Assembly: GCF_010548275.1 (NCBI RefSeq)
Contig: NZ_JAAGLT010000007.1
Span: 1 to 64,000 of the forward strand
Direction of reading: 5' to 3'
Source: Streptomyces sp. SID12488
Lineage (GTDB): Bacteria > Actinomycetota > Actinomycetes > Streptomycetales > Streptomycetaceae
DNA: 64,000 nucleotides
This document shows positions 51,635 through 59,194 of the stretch, piece after piece. The notes under the pieces were generated by a model. It was not told where the DNA came from. It was given only the letters and a program-made list of their open reading frames with translations, and did no database searches. Position 1 is the stretch's first letter, and the number at the start of each line of letters is the position of its first letter. Made by a program: the position numbers and the translations under genes.

Positions 51635-53443
51635 ATGGACGTTATGGGGGACAAGGCAACTCTGTTGGAGACAGGGCGATTTGTGCAGCCTTCCGACCGG
51701 GACGAAACCGGCGAGGCGGTAGAAGAGGCACGCAGGCGGCTCGCGGCCGAGGCCGGCGACGTCGAGGCGATGAGTGTCCTCGGAGCCATGCTGCTGCGCC
51801 GTGGTGATCTCGACGGAGCCGAGCCTCTGCTGCGTGCCGCCACCGCCGCGGGTGACCGTGCCGCGGCCAACAACCTCGGCGTCCTCCTCCATCAGCGCGG
51901 GTACGCCGACGATGCCGCCGGATGGTGGCGGGTCGCGGCTGTCGCCGGCTCCGCCGCCGCCGCGCACGCACTCGGCCGCCACCACCGTGAGCGCGGCGAC
52001 GAGCCGGCCGCCGAGTACTGGCTGCGCCAGTCCGCCGAGCAGGGGCACATGCTGGGCGCGTACGCCCTCGCCGATCTGCTGGAGCACCGCGGGGACGCGG
52101 CCACGGGGCAGTGGATGCGGGTTGCCGCCGAGCGGGGGCACCGGGAGGCCGCTTACCGGCTCGCCCGTGCGCTCGACCGCAAGGCTGCGGAAGGTGCGGA
52201 GAGCGCCGGCGCTGAGGACGGTGCGGGTGAGGGCGGCGGCGCTGAGGCCGAGCAGTGGTATCGGCAGGCCGCCGCTCGGGGGCATCAGCGGGCCGCGCTG
52301 CATCTCGGGGCGATTCTGGAGCGGCGCGGTGAGCTCAAGGAGGCCGGGCGCTGGTATCTGACGTCCGCCAAGGACGGCGAGGCACGGGCCGCGTGTGCAC
52401 TCGGGTTCCTGCTGCGCGACGCGGGGGACGCCGAGAGCGCCGCTGTGTGGTGGCTGCGGGCTGCCCAGGACGGGGACGGCAACGCCGCCAACGCGCTGGG
52501 CGCGCTGCACGCCGAGCGCGGTGAGACCCAGACAGCCGAGCGCTGGTACCGGGCGGCCATGGACGCCGGGGACGTGAACGGCGCGTACAACCTCGGACTG
52601 CTCTGCGCCGAGCAGTCGCGTACCGCGCAGGCCGAGCAGTGGTACCGGCGGGCCGCATACGCCGGGCACCGCGAGGCCGCGAACGCGCTCGCCATTCTGC
52701 TGTTGCAGGGTGGGGACGCGTCCGGGGCCGAGCCGTGGTTCTCCAAGGCCGCCGAGGTGGGCAGTGTTGACGCGGCCTTCAATCTGGGGATTCTGCACGC
52801 CGGGCGGGGCGAGGACGTGGCCGCGCTGCGGTGGTACGAGCGGGCCGCCGGCGCCGGGCACACCGAGGCGGCGCTTCAGGTCGGGATCGCCCGGCTGCGG
52901 GAAGGCGACGACCGGGAGGCCGAGCGGTATCTGCGGTGCGCGGCGGGCGGCGGGAGCCCCGAGGCCGCGTATCGGCTGGCCTCGGTGCTCGACGCGCGCC
53001 GTCCGCAGGCGCCCGCGCACGAGCTCGGTGAGATCGCGCACGAGAAGACGGAGTGCGAGGAGTGGTACGAGAGGGCGGCTTCCCAGGGGCACCGGCGGGC
53101 GCAGGTGCGGGTGGGGATGCTGGCGTCGGCTCGTGGGGACGTGGTGGAGGCGGCTCGGTGGTACCGGGCCGCGGCGGAGGCCGGGTCTCGTAACGGGGCG
53201 TTCAATCTGGGGCTGTTGCTGGCTCGGGAGGGGAGTGAGCCCGAGGCCGCGGTGTGGTGGGCTCGGGCGGCTGAGGCGGGGCATGGGCGGGCCGCGCTGC
53301 GGCTGGCGCTGGTGTATGCGCGGCGGGGGGAGTTGGCGGAGGGGCAGCGGTGGGCTGATCTGGCGGTTTCGCTGGGGCCGGCGGAGGTTGCGGAGCGGGC
53401 GGCTCGGTTGCGGGACGCGTTGCGGGAAGAGCTTTCTGCCTGA
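51635..53443 (+). CDS. Sel1/TPR-repeat protein
   Basis: A 602-residue all-helical repeat protein of about 15 units of 33-36 residues, with cores such as AEQWYRQAAARGHQRAALHLG, AERWYRAAMDAGDVNGAYNLG and AVWWARAAEAGHGRAALRLA (each shown in part). They fit Sel1-like TPRs that scaffold protein complexes. There is no signal peptide or membrane helix and no catalytic domain. A Gly/Ala/Glu-rich insert lies near residue 190. ATG 51635 (AGGTGG upstream) or 51644. It sits between the two initiator tRNA genes, an arrangement I believe is ancestral in Streptomyces. Confidence 0.87.
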   Translation: MDVMGDKATLLETGRFVQPSDRDETGEAVEEARRRLAAEAGDVEAMSVLGAMLLRRGDLDGAEPLLRAATAAGDRAAANNLGVLLHQRGYADDAAGWWRVAAVAGSAAAAHALGRHHRERGDEPAAEYWLRQSAEQGHMLGAYALADLLEHRGDAATGQWMRVAAERGHREAAYRLARALDRKAAEGAESAGAEDGAGEGGGAEAEQWYRQAAARGHQRAALHLGAILERRGELKEAGRWYLTSAKDGEARAACALGFLLRDAGDAESAAVWWLRAAQDGDGNAANALGALHAERGETQTAERWYRAAMDAGDVNGAYNLGLLCAEQSRTAQAEQWYRRAAYAGHREAANALAILLLQGGDASGAEPWFSKAAEVGSVDAAFNLGILHAGRGEDVAALRWYERAAGAGHTEAALQVGIARLREGDDREAERYLRCAAGGGSPEAAYRLASVLDARRPQAPAHELGEIAHEKTECEEWYERAASQGHRRAQVRVGMLASARGDVVEAARWYRAAAEAGSRNGAFNLGLLLAREGSEPEAAVWWARAAEAGHGRAALRLALVYARRGELAEGQRWADLAVSLGPAEVAERAARLRDALREELSA

Positions 53444-53474
53444 CGGTGCGGTGGGTGGGGGTGGGCGTTGGCTA

Positions 53475-53581
53475 TTTCGCCCCCGCCGCCCCTACACGTC
53501 CCATCCTGTTCCTGGGGGCTGCGCCCCCAGACCCCCGCTTCGGCCCTGAAGGGGCCTCGTCCTCAAACGCCGGACGGGCTG
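53475..53581. repeat. Intergenic hairpin repeat, copy 2
   Basis: Nearly identical over its length to 45531-45639 (a few substitutions, such as CTACACG for TTACCCG). It lies between the Sel1 gene and the second tRNA, on the same strand as copy 1. Confidence 0.9.
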
Positions 53582-53658
53582 AAATGATCCGGCCTGGCTG
53601 CCGGTGCTCAAGTGATTTGCCTTCGTAGGTGGGGCTGACGTAACGTTGGGTTTACCGA

Positions 53659-53732
53659 CGCGGGGTGGAGCAGCTCGGTAGCTCGCTGGGCTCATAACCC
53701 AGAGGTCGCAGGTTCAAATCCTGTCCCCGCTA
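53659..53732 (+). tRNA. Initiator tRNA-fMet (CAT), copy 2
   Basis: Identical over 74 bases to copy 1 at 51355-51428, with the same C1:T72 mismatch and GGG/CCC anticodon-stem pairs. Flanks differ from copy 1 within a few bases on both sides, so the duplication covers only the tRNA gene. A hairpin terminator follows. Confidence 0.95.
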
Positions 53733-53739
53733 CTTGAGG

Positions 53740-53777
53740 CCGAGGGCCGGAGTCCGATACAGGACTTCGGCCCTCGG
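53740..53777. terminator. Hairpin after tRNA-fMet copy 2
   Basis: CCGAGGGCCGGAGTCC (53740-53755) pairs with GGACTTCGGCCCTCGG (53762-53777), with one G-T pair and a six-base loop. It also faces the end of the convergent CBS gene. Confidence 0.82.
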
Positions 53778-53789
53778 TGCGTTTCCCGT

Positions 53790-54182
53790 TCAGGCCGGTG
53801 CGTGCTGTCGTATCGGGGCCCAGCACCGGATGATGTCGCGGACCGAGACGATGCCCGTGGGCTCGCCGTCGGCCAGGACGATGAGGTGGCGGAAGCCGCC
53901 GTGGGCCATCGCGTGTGCGGCCTCCTCCAGGGTCCAGGAGGGCGTGGCGAAGACGACGTCGTTGGTGGTGTGGGCGTGGGCGCGTTCCGCGTCGGGGCTC
54001 TGGCCGCGGCCGACGGAGTTGAGGATGTCGCGTTCGGTGAGGATTCCGATGGCGCCGGCGTCCGGGTCGAGGACCACCGCCGCGCCGATACGCCGCGCGG
54101 CCATCAGCGCGGCGGCCTGACGGAGTGTGTGATCGGGGCCGATGGTGAGGACCACGGTGCTCATGGCGTCACGTACGAGCAT
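53790..54182 (-). CDS. Two-CBS-domain protein
   Basis: A 130-residue protein of two CBS motifs: MLVRDAMSTVVLTIGPDHTL with GAAVVLDPDAGAIGILTERD (each in part), then TNDVVFATPSWTLEEAAHAM with HLIVLADGEPTGIVSVRDI. Paired CBS domains bind adenosyl nucleotides and sense energy state; stand-alone forms are common in actinobacteria. ATG 54182 has TAGGAGGTGG at ribosome-site distance. It is the last gene with ordinary chromosomal character before the mobile-element region. Confidence 0.88.
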   Translation of the reverse strand: MLVRDAMSTVVLTIGPDHTLRQAAALMAARRIGAAVVLDPDAGAIGILTERDILNSVGRGQSPDAERAHAHTTNDVVFATPSWTLEEAAHAMAHGGFRHLIVLADGEPTGIVSVRDIIRCWAPIRQHAPA

Positions 54183-54440
54183 GGGGTGGAGCCACCTCCT
54201 AGAGAGTTCCCGCCCCTGTTGAGTGTCCTGTCCGCGCTGGCTTGTTCAGCGTTTCACAAGTTCACAAGTGGGGGGAGCTTCAGGGTGGCAGTTAAAGAGA
54301 CGGTCAACAAGGGGGCGTGTAAGGCTGTTACAGGGCGCGCGGGGGATCAGGGGCGGGATCAGTAGCGCTGGTATTGAACGTTACCGCTGGTGGGGTGCAG
54401 GATCACCCTGCGCTCCACTGGTGAGCTGCATGGTCGCGGT

Positions 54441-54460
54441 TGTCGTTGGTTGTCGTTGGT
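54441..54460 (+). repeat. Tandem 10-bp repeat, possible integrase arm sites
   Basis: TGTCGTTGGT occurs twice in direct tandem, followed by the related CATCGCTGGT (7 of 10 matching). Helically phased short repeats of this kind flank att cores of tyrosine-integrase elements; this role is inferred only from position. Confidence 0.4.
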
Positions 54461-54938
54461 CATCGCTGGTCGCCCTCGGACGGCCCAAGGACGGCCCGGC
54501 TGGGACGCCACCGGGAGATTTGCAGTCCTCCCAAGATGTCCGCTCATGGACTGCGCTGACCTGCTGAAACTAAGAGCTTGGACCAGAACTCGCCTCGGCC
54601 GTCCGCATGTCGCCCACGGGAGCGTAAGGGCGCGCGCGTGGCTGCGGCGCCGAGATGCTCGCTATTGAAGCTGGAATCCAGCAACCGTGGTAGCGATCCT
54701 TCCGGCCTCGAATCTTCGGCTGTCCAGACTATATTGAGGGGCGACAGAAACTGATACGGCATGCACTGTCAGATGCCCTGACTTTCGCCGCCTGTCACGC
54801 AAAATCATAGGTACACAGGATCGCTATTTCGGTTAGTAATACTTGAATAGTTATTAGAGGCCCTGCTTCCGATTCGAGGAATGTCTACGCCCGTAACTTC
54901 ACCTCGGTGTTCTCGTTGGATCTGAGGACACGCCGAAG

Positions 54939-54968
54939 GAGGGCGAGGGGGTGGAGCCCCTCGCCCTC
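54939..54968. terminator. Perfect 12-bp hairpin in the junction region
   Basis: Arms GAGGGCGAGGGG (54939-54950) and CCCCTCGCCCTC (54957-54968) with a six-base loop; a smaller hairpin (GAGGCC...GGCCTC) follows at 54973-54988. Confidence 0.7.
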
Positions 54969-55003
54969 CAGTGAGGCCTTGCGGCCTCAAGCGAGCGTGA
55001 CCA

Positions 55004-55044
55004 CCCTCGCGACCGGCGAGTAACCAATTTTCCGGTCGCGAGGG
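55004..55044 (+). promoter_or_regulatory. 13-bp inverted repeat covering the ribosome site of the next ORF
   Basis: CCCTCGCGACCGG (55004-55016) and CCGGTCGCGAGGG (55032-55044) pair perfectly across 15 bases. The right arm contains the GAGGG that would serve GTG 55049, so folding of the RNA would hide it. Confidence 0.6.
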
Positions 55045-55048
55045 CCCA

Positions 55049-55354
55049 GTGTCCGCCCACATCTTTTGGGGTTGTAAGTTGCCCGAACAGAACAGCTCGA
55101 ACCAAGGACCCGTCGCAGCGAGCGGCCAAGCCGCTGCGCCAGCATCAAATAGCGGCCACGCCGCAGTGGTTGCAGCGAAGGGCGCGGTCCTTCAGAGGGG
55201 GCTCTCTCTGCTGGCTGGGTGCGCTATCGACCTAGTCCTACTCGTCACCAAAAACGAACCCTGGGACCAGGCTGCTTGGCATTCCCTGGTGACCGTCGGC
55301 TTGCTGAACGCAGTAGTAATCGTCACCGAAAAGGTGCGTGTCGTCGTGTCATAA
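55049..55354 (+). CDS. Small membrane protein of unknown function
   Basis: A 101-residue frame from GTG 55049 with a polar N-terminal ~45 residues (NSSNQGPVAASGQAAAP) and two hydrophobic stretches, GLSLLAGCAIDLVLLVT and HSLVTVGLLNAVVIVTEKV. Size and two-helix layout recall holin-like or small plasmid membrane proteins, but I recognise no family. Codon choice is less GC-biased than in neighbouring chromosomal genes, consistent with acquired DNA. Confidence 0.5.
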   Translation: MSAHIFWGCKLPEQNSSNQGPVAASGQAAAPASNSGHAAVVAAKGAVLQRGLSLLAGCAIDLVLLVTKNEPWDQAAWHSLVTVGLLNAVVIVTEKVRVVVS

Positions 55355-55858
55355 ACTTTCACGACTGGCCCCAGTTCCTTTCTCGCTACTGCGTCCATTT
55401 CGTTGATGCAGCGGTTCAGTGCCTTCCGCTGCGCCGCTGTATCAACCTGAGCTAACGACGTGACCTGACTAGGGTTACCTAATTGTGCTCACGGGTATCG
55501 GTCCATGCTCAAGACTCACCCGTTCGAGCTAATCCAACATGGAAGAATAATTGTGCCGCTTGCGGCATTTTGCACGCTTTGGCGATGCCCTGAAGTCTCG
55601 ATGCGGTAAAGAGTCACCTCCGCAGCGAACCAGATGTGTAACTCTTCCCGCTTCACGCGTGGTATCAGAGAGCAATCACGAAGCTCGCGAGGTCAGATGG
55701 CGCGCCAACCTGCCCCGTACACACGACGCCGGAGCCGTGATCTCCTGGCCGTGGAGCTGGCCACCTCTGCCGCGACGTAGCGAAATGACACCAGCCGCAG
55801 TGTGGTGCACGCCCGCTACGCTGGTACGCACCACCTCAGGACGGAGAGTGCCCTGCGA
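55355..55858. other. AT-richer non-coding region upstream of the GntR-Nudix gene
   Basis: About 500 bp with no confident gene. The only small candidate is a 27-codon frame at 55697-55780 (MARQPAPYTRRRSRDLLAVE at its start) with a weak AGG ribosome site. The right end holds an operator-like sequence before the GntR-Nudix start. Confidence 0.5.
55821..55834. promoter_or_regulatory. Operator-like site upstream of the GntR-Nudix gene
   Basis: CTGGTACGCACCAC matches 12 of 14 positions of the palindrome CTGGTGCGCACCAG found twice at 57959-57999. It lies 25 bases before the ATG, fitting autoregulation. Confidence 0.6.
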
Positions 55859-56647
55859 ATGGGACCGAAGACGACCAAGGTCTACGAGACGCTTCGCGCA
55901 CGACTCGCCGCCGGCGAGTACGCACCCGGTGACAAGCTCCCGTCGGAGCGCACACTCGTGGAACAACTCGGCATCGGTCGGACCGCGCTTCGGCAAGTGC
56001 TGGCCCGACTGGTAGTGGAGGGCGCGCTGGAGGTACGGGGTCGGAGTTCGTACCGCGTGCCGGGCGCGGTGAGCGTCAAGACCCCTGAGGGGCTGGAGCC
56101 GTGGCGCATCCATGGCGAGCGAGACCTCTACGACAACCAGTGGGTCAAACTCCAACTCTGGGACGTCGAACCGCCCGGAGTGGAGCGCTTCGAACATCAT
56201 GTCGTGAAGCTCCAGCGCGTCGCCATCACCGCCGTTCTGGACGACCAAGACCGCGTGCTCATGATGTGGCGGTACCGCTTTGTCCCGCAGCAGTGGGGGT
56301 GGGAGTTGCCCGGCGGCATCGTGGACGAAGGGGAGGAGGCCGCGACCACGGCACTTCGGGAAGTCGTCGAAGAGACCGGCTGGCGGCCCAAGTCGGTGGA
56401 CCACGTAGTCACCTACCAGCCCATGGTCGGCATGGTCGACTCGCCTCACGAGATCTTCGTAGGCCACGGGGCCGACCATGTCGGTTCGCCAACGGACCTC
56501 GAAGAGGCGGGGCACATCGAGTGGGTGCCGCTGGCCGACGTACCAGGGCTGATGGCACGCGGTGATCTGATGGGTTCCGGCACCCTCGTTGCACTGCTCC
56601 ACATCCTGGCGAGTCGCGGCAAGCAGGGGCTTACAGCCGCGCACTGA
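55859..56647 (+). CDS. GntR-type repressor fused to a Nudix (Pra-like) domain
   Basis: A 262-residue protein with two domains. Residues ~1-70 are a GntR winged helix (KVYETLRARLAAGEYAPGDKLP, partial, then SERTLVEQLGIGRTALRQVL). Residues ~100-255 are a Nudix fold with the box starting GGIVDEGEEAATTALREVVE and ending ETGW. In pSAM2-type elements the KorSA repressor is a GntR protein and Pra, the activator of element functions, is a Nudix protein; here both are on one chain. ATG 55859 has CGGAGAG upstream. The end overlaps the convergent XRE gene by 17 bases. Confidence 0.85.
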   Translation: MGPKTTKVYETLRARLAAGEYAPGDKLPSERTLVEQLGIGRTALRQVLARLVVEGALEVRGRSSYRVPGAVSVKTPEGLEPWRIHGERDLYDNQWVKLQLWDVEPPGVERFEHHVVKLQRVAITAVLDDQDRVLMMWRYRFVPQQWGWELPGGIVDEGEEAATTALREVVEETGWRPKSVDHVVTYQPMVGMVDSPHEIFVGHGADHVGSPTDLEEAGHIEWVPLADVPGLMARGDLMGSGTLVALLHILASRGKQGLTAAH

Positions 56648-57761
56648 GCAGGTCGACGCGGCGGCGCTGCCGCACCGAACCGGTGCGGCTCGCCAACAGT
56701 CGTGCCTGTCGCAGGTGGGTGTGCGCGTCGTCGTACTCGGCTCGTGCGAGGTGCGCTTGCGCGAGGTCGCTATGGAGGCCGGCCTGCGCTCGGACAAAGG
56801 TGGGGTCCACCACGTCCAAGGCGTCGTACAGGCTGGTCACTGCTTCGCCGTCGCCAAGCAGGGCGAGAACGTTGCCGTGCCACCGAGCGAGGTGGGCACC
56901 GTTGAGGAAGATACTCAACATGTCCGGGTCGCGATCCTCGGAGCCGGGCGGGATGCTCGCCAGGGCCGCATCGAGGGCGCGGCGGCAGTCGTCGGGCATC
57001 CCCGCGTGAGCGCACATCTCCGCTTCAGCCGCGTACAGCCATGCGCGAAGGCGGGGCGACCCTGCTTGCCCAACGGTGCGTTGCGCATCGCGTACCAGCT
57101 CGACACCGAGGGACGGCCGGCCAGCCTCACACAGCACGTATGCCTGTTCCGCCATCGCGTGCGCGAGGTACATCGGAGCCTCAGCGTCGCGCGCTGCCCG
57201 CTTCGCGAGTTCGTAGTGCCGCCAAGCCCGTTCGACCGCCCCCGAGTCGATCGCCTGCCATGCGGCCAAGGTCGACGCCCCCGCGAGCGCGAGCGCCACA
57301 GGTCGACGTGTGGTGGGAAGCACCGCGAAGTTCAATGCGTCTTCCAGGCGGGCGAGATGCCCCGTCATCTGGTCGACGAGACCGGCCGCACCCATCTGAC
57401 GGTCCATCGTGCGCAGTATCTCGGTCTGGTCGTTGAACGTCTTCACCATGGATACGCCGACGCTGGTAGCTGAATCGATCCTGCTCAGCAGCTCGTCGTA
57501 CCCGTCCGCCATCGGCGGAACGGGAGCTAGCGAAGCACCCCTCAGCTCCCTGTCGGTGACCCCGAGAAGCTGCCTCAGGATCGCCGCATAGCGGTCCGAC
57601 AACGTGCGCTTGCCGTTCTCCCACTCGGACACATACACCCGCAAACTCGCGGTCGACGCAACGTCGGTGACGTGCTGTCGGGCGTACTGCTCGATCTCGC
57701 GAACCAGTCGTTCCTGAGACCAGCCACGCGCCGTCCGCGCGTTCTTAAGTCCTGAACTCAC
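56631..57761 (-). CDS. XRE-family regulator with TPR-like C-terminus
   Basis: A protein of about 376 residues. The N-terminal ~80 hold a helix-turn-helix (LKNARTARGWSQERLVREI, then SLRVYVSEWENGKRTLSD). The rest is helical repeats (AWRHYELAKRAARDAEAPMY and AYVLCEAGRPSLGVELVRDA), like TPR-type sensor domains of Streptomyces regulators and signalling-peptide receptors. GTG 57761 gives (M)SSGLKNART; ATG 57806 would extend it by 15 residues. It overlaps the GntR-Nudix gene tail to tail and is divergent from the transfer operon, so it may regulate transfer. Confidence 0.82.
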   Translation of the reverse strand: MSSGLKNARTARGWSQERLVREIEQYARQHVTDVASTASLRVYVSEWENGKRTLSDRYAAILRQLLGVTDRELRGASLAPVPPMADGYDELLSRIDSATSVGVSMVKTFNDQTEILRTMDRQMGAAGLVDQMTGHLARLEDALNFAVLPTTRRPVALALAGASTLAAWQAIDSGAVERAWRHYELAKRAARDAEAPMYLAHAMAEQAYVLCEAGRPSLGVELVRDAQRTVGQAGSPRLRAWLYAAEAEMCAHAGMPDDCRRALDAALASIPPGSEDRDPDMLSIFLNGAHLARWHGNVLALLGDGEAVTSLYDALDVVDPTFVRAQAGLHSDLAQAHLARAEYDDAHTHLRQARLLASRTGSVRQRRRVDLLSARL

Positions 57762-57826
57762 AGGCCACCGCCCGACGTTGGGTCCGCTCACTGACCTTTC
57801 CAGCATGCCTCATATCGCCGCAGGTC

Positions 57827-57855
57827 AACAGGCCTTAACAGGCTTCTTAACAGGC
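57827..57855. promoter_or_regulatory. Triple AACAGGC repeat upstream of the XRE gene
   Basis: AACAGGC occurs at 57827-57833, 57837-57843 and 57849-57855, spaced 10 and 12 bases. TTGACC on the minus strand at 57828-57823 overlaps the first copy. Probably regulatory for the XRE promoter. Confidence 0.5.
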
Positions 57856-57861
57856 CTGCTG

Positions 57862-58313
57862 TGAAGCGCTGTTGGCTACCGGCACCCCTACCCGGCGGGG
57901 TCTTCTGGAGATGCACCGGGGCGGACAATCACCGCTCAAATCGGCAGAGTCATTGACTCTGGTGCGCACCAGATGCTTTCCTTCTGGTGCGCACCAGAAG
58001 ACGGAATCGCTCCCGATTCACCGTGTGCAAGCACGACCAGGAGCCCCGCAGTGGACGGGGGGAGGGGCACCGGACAGTCGTCCGCTTCGCGGCGGGCGAT
58101 CCCTTGGCAGTCCGGATGGCAGACCGAGAGGTCTAGGTCTCTGCCTACAACGGGGCCCTGGTGAGCTGTTCCTTAATCCGGCAGCCGCATCCCCGAAAGA
58201 GATCGCTCAGCCCCTGCCCGGCCACGACGGGCGTACGCAGCAAAGCAGGTAGGGGCACTCGGTCCGCCGTTCCGTTCGGTGGGCCCACACCTACGACACC
58301 TCAGGAGATCGCA
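57862..58313 (+). other. Control region and long leader upstream of the transfer operon
   Basis: About 450 bp without a supported gene. It contains TTGACT and two palindromic operators (57953-58000) and then about 310 bases of leader to the first small ORF. No clear riboswitch or T-tailed terminator is seen in the leader. Confidence 0.5.
57953..58000 (+). promoter_or_regulatory. Promoter with twin palindromic operators for the transfer genes
   Basis: A -35-like TTGACT (57953-57958) runs straight into palindrome TCTGGTGCGCACCAGA (57958-57973). A second, 20-bp perfect palindrome CTTCTGGTGCGCACCAGAAG lies at 57981-58000. Centres are 25 bases apart. A repressor bound here would block polymerase. 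The matching site before the GntR-Nudix gene points to that protein. Confidence 0.75.
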
Positions 58314-58463
58314 ATGTTCGGCATGAAGTCGCAGGAGCCCACCACCGACCTGACCTCCCCGGAAGCCGTCCAGGCCGGTCAGGAGGTCTACGACCGCATC
58401 ACGTCCGGCGAGTGCAAGGACGCGGTGGCGGACCTGAACGAGGCCCACGGCCGCACGAACTGA
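58314..58463 (+). CDS. Small hypothetical protein of the mobile element
   Basis: A 49-residue acidic protein (MFGMKSQEPTTDLTSPEAVQ at the start, DLNEAHGRTN at the end), with CAGGAGATCGCA giving a good ribosome site. It is the first ORF after the operator region. No recognised domain; a strong hairpin follows. Confidence 0.65.
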   Translation: MFGMKSQEPTTDLTSPEAVQAGQEVYDRITSGECKDAVADLNEAHGRTN

Positions 58464-58487
58464 CCAACCCACCACATCAAACGGCGC

Positions 58488-58518
58488 GCGGCGCCCGGGT
58501 TGCCCCCCCGGGCGCCGC
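58488..58518 (+). terminator. 12-bp GC hairpin between small transfer-operon ORFs
   Basis: GCGGCGCCCGGG (58488-58499) and CCCGGGCGCCGC (58507-58518) are perfectly complementary around a seven-base loop. It may limit downstream expression relative to the first ORF. Confidence 0.65.
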
Positions 58519-58553
58519 TTCGGGCCGTTCCACCCACTGAGGAGACACGACCC

Positions 58554-58865
58554 ATGAAGTTCATCGTTGCTGGTCATGAAGCTGTTACCGCGTCGGAGTT
58601 CGCGGAGTTGGCGTTCGGTATCGACCTGGAGTTGTTCACCGGCCCCGCCAAGGAGTCCGTGAACGAGCGGGCGGCGCGGCTGGACGTGGCCCACGAGGTC
58701 CTCGCGGAGCTGCGGGAGACGGACGTGGAGGCTGCTGCGTACGCGGAGACGTTGCTGCGTACGAGCCCGTTGAAGGATGCGCGGGCTGCTGCCCGCCGGC
58801 CGCGTCGGACGTCGGTGCGCCGGTCGGTGCGCAGCCACTCCAGCCGTACGGCGGTGGCCGCATGA
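58554..58865 (+). CDS. Hypothetical protein of the mobile element
   Basis: A 103-residue protein beginning MKFIVAGHEAVTASEFAELA, acidic in the first 75 residues and very basic at the end (RRPRRTSVRRSVRSH). GAGGAGACACG precedes the ATG. The stop overlaps the next start as ATGA. No family recognised. Confidence 0.7.
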   Translation: MKFIVAGHEAVTASEFAELAFGIDLELFTGPAKESVNERAARLDVAHEVLAELRETDVEAAAYAETLLRTSPLKDARAAARRPRRTSVRRSVRSHSSRTAVAA

Positions 58866-59194
58866 GCGAGAACCTGACGCTCGACGGCATGGCCGTGGCG
58901 CTGCGCGCCCTGCGCCTGCTGGCCGTCGACTTCGGTCACCTGCCCGCGCCGGACGTGGACGTATCCACGTACTTCCCGGACCGGCTGCGACTGCGCTTCC
59001 ACGACGACCTGTCCGAGTTCGAGGCGTGGCGGTCCGCGCTGGGGGTCGACCCGGCCACGGTGGTCTACCGCGAGCAGAGCGCCGGCCGGACGCGCGTGCT
59101 CAAGACGACCGCCGACTTCGCGGGCGCCGTGCTGGAGCTGGTCGGCTACGGCGACGTGCTCGTTCCGGCGGTGGCGGAAGCGGGTGCGGCATGA
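58862..59194 (+). CDS. Hypothetical protein of the mobile element
   Basis: A 110-residue soluble protein (MSENLTLDGMAVALRALRLL at the start, with FHDDLSEFEAWRSALGVDP inside). ATGA overlaps couple it to the genes on both sides. No motif recognised; probably an accessory transfer or control protein. Confidence 0.7.
   Translation: MSENLTLDGMAVALRALRLLAVDFGHLPAPDVDVSTYFPDRLRLRFHDDLSEFEAWRSALGVDPATVVYREQSAGRTRVLKTTADFAGAVLELVGYGDVLVPAVAEAGAA

Larger units (their letters stand above)
54183..55048. other. Gene-poor junction region at the left edge of the mobile element
   Basis: About 865 bp with no supported gene. The GC content drops, especially around 54700-54880, where the sequence is AT-rich. 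It contains two tandem TGTCGTTGGT units at 54441-54460, a duplicated GGACGGCCC near 54478-54497 and strong hairpins near its right end. Somewhere here the chromosome passes into the integrated element. I could not find a tRNA 3'-end duplicate to fix the att site. Confidence 0.55.

Noticed and set aside
53659..54182. tRNA-fMet copy 2 as the integration site of the conjugative element
   Set aside because: The tRNA is followed by its own terminator and by a chromosomal CBS gene with normal spacing, so element DNA does not begin at the tRNA 3' end.
55551..56015. 154-codon plus-strand frame upstream of and overlapping the GntR-Nudix gene
   Set aside because: No ribosome site, unlikely composition, and it overlaps the well-supported GntR domain in another frame.
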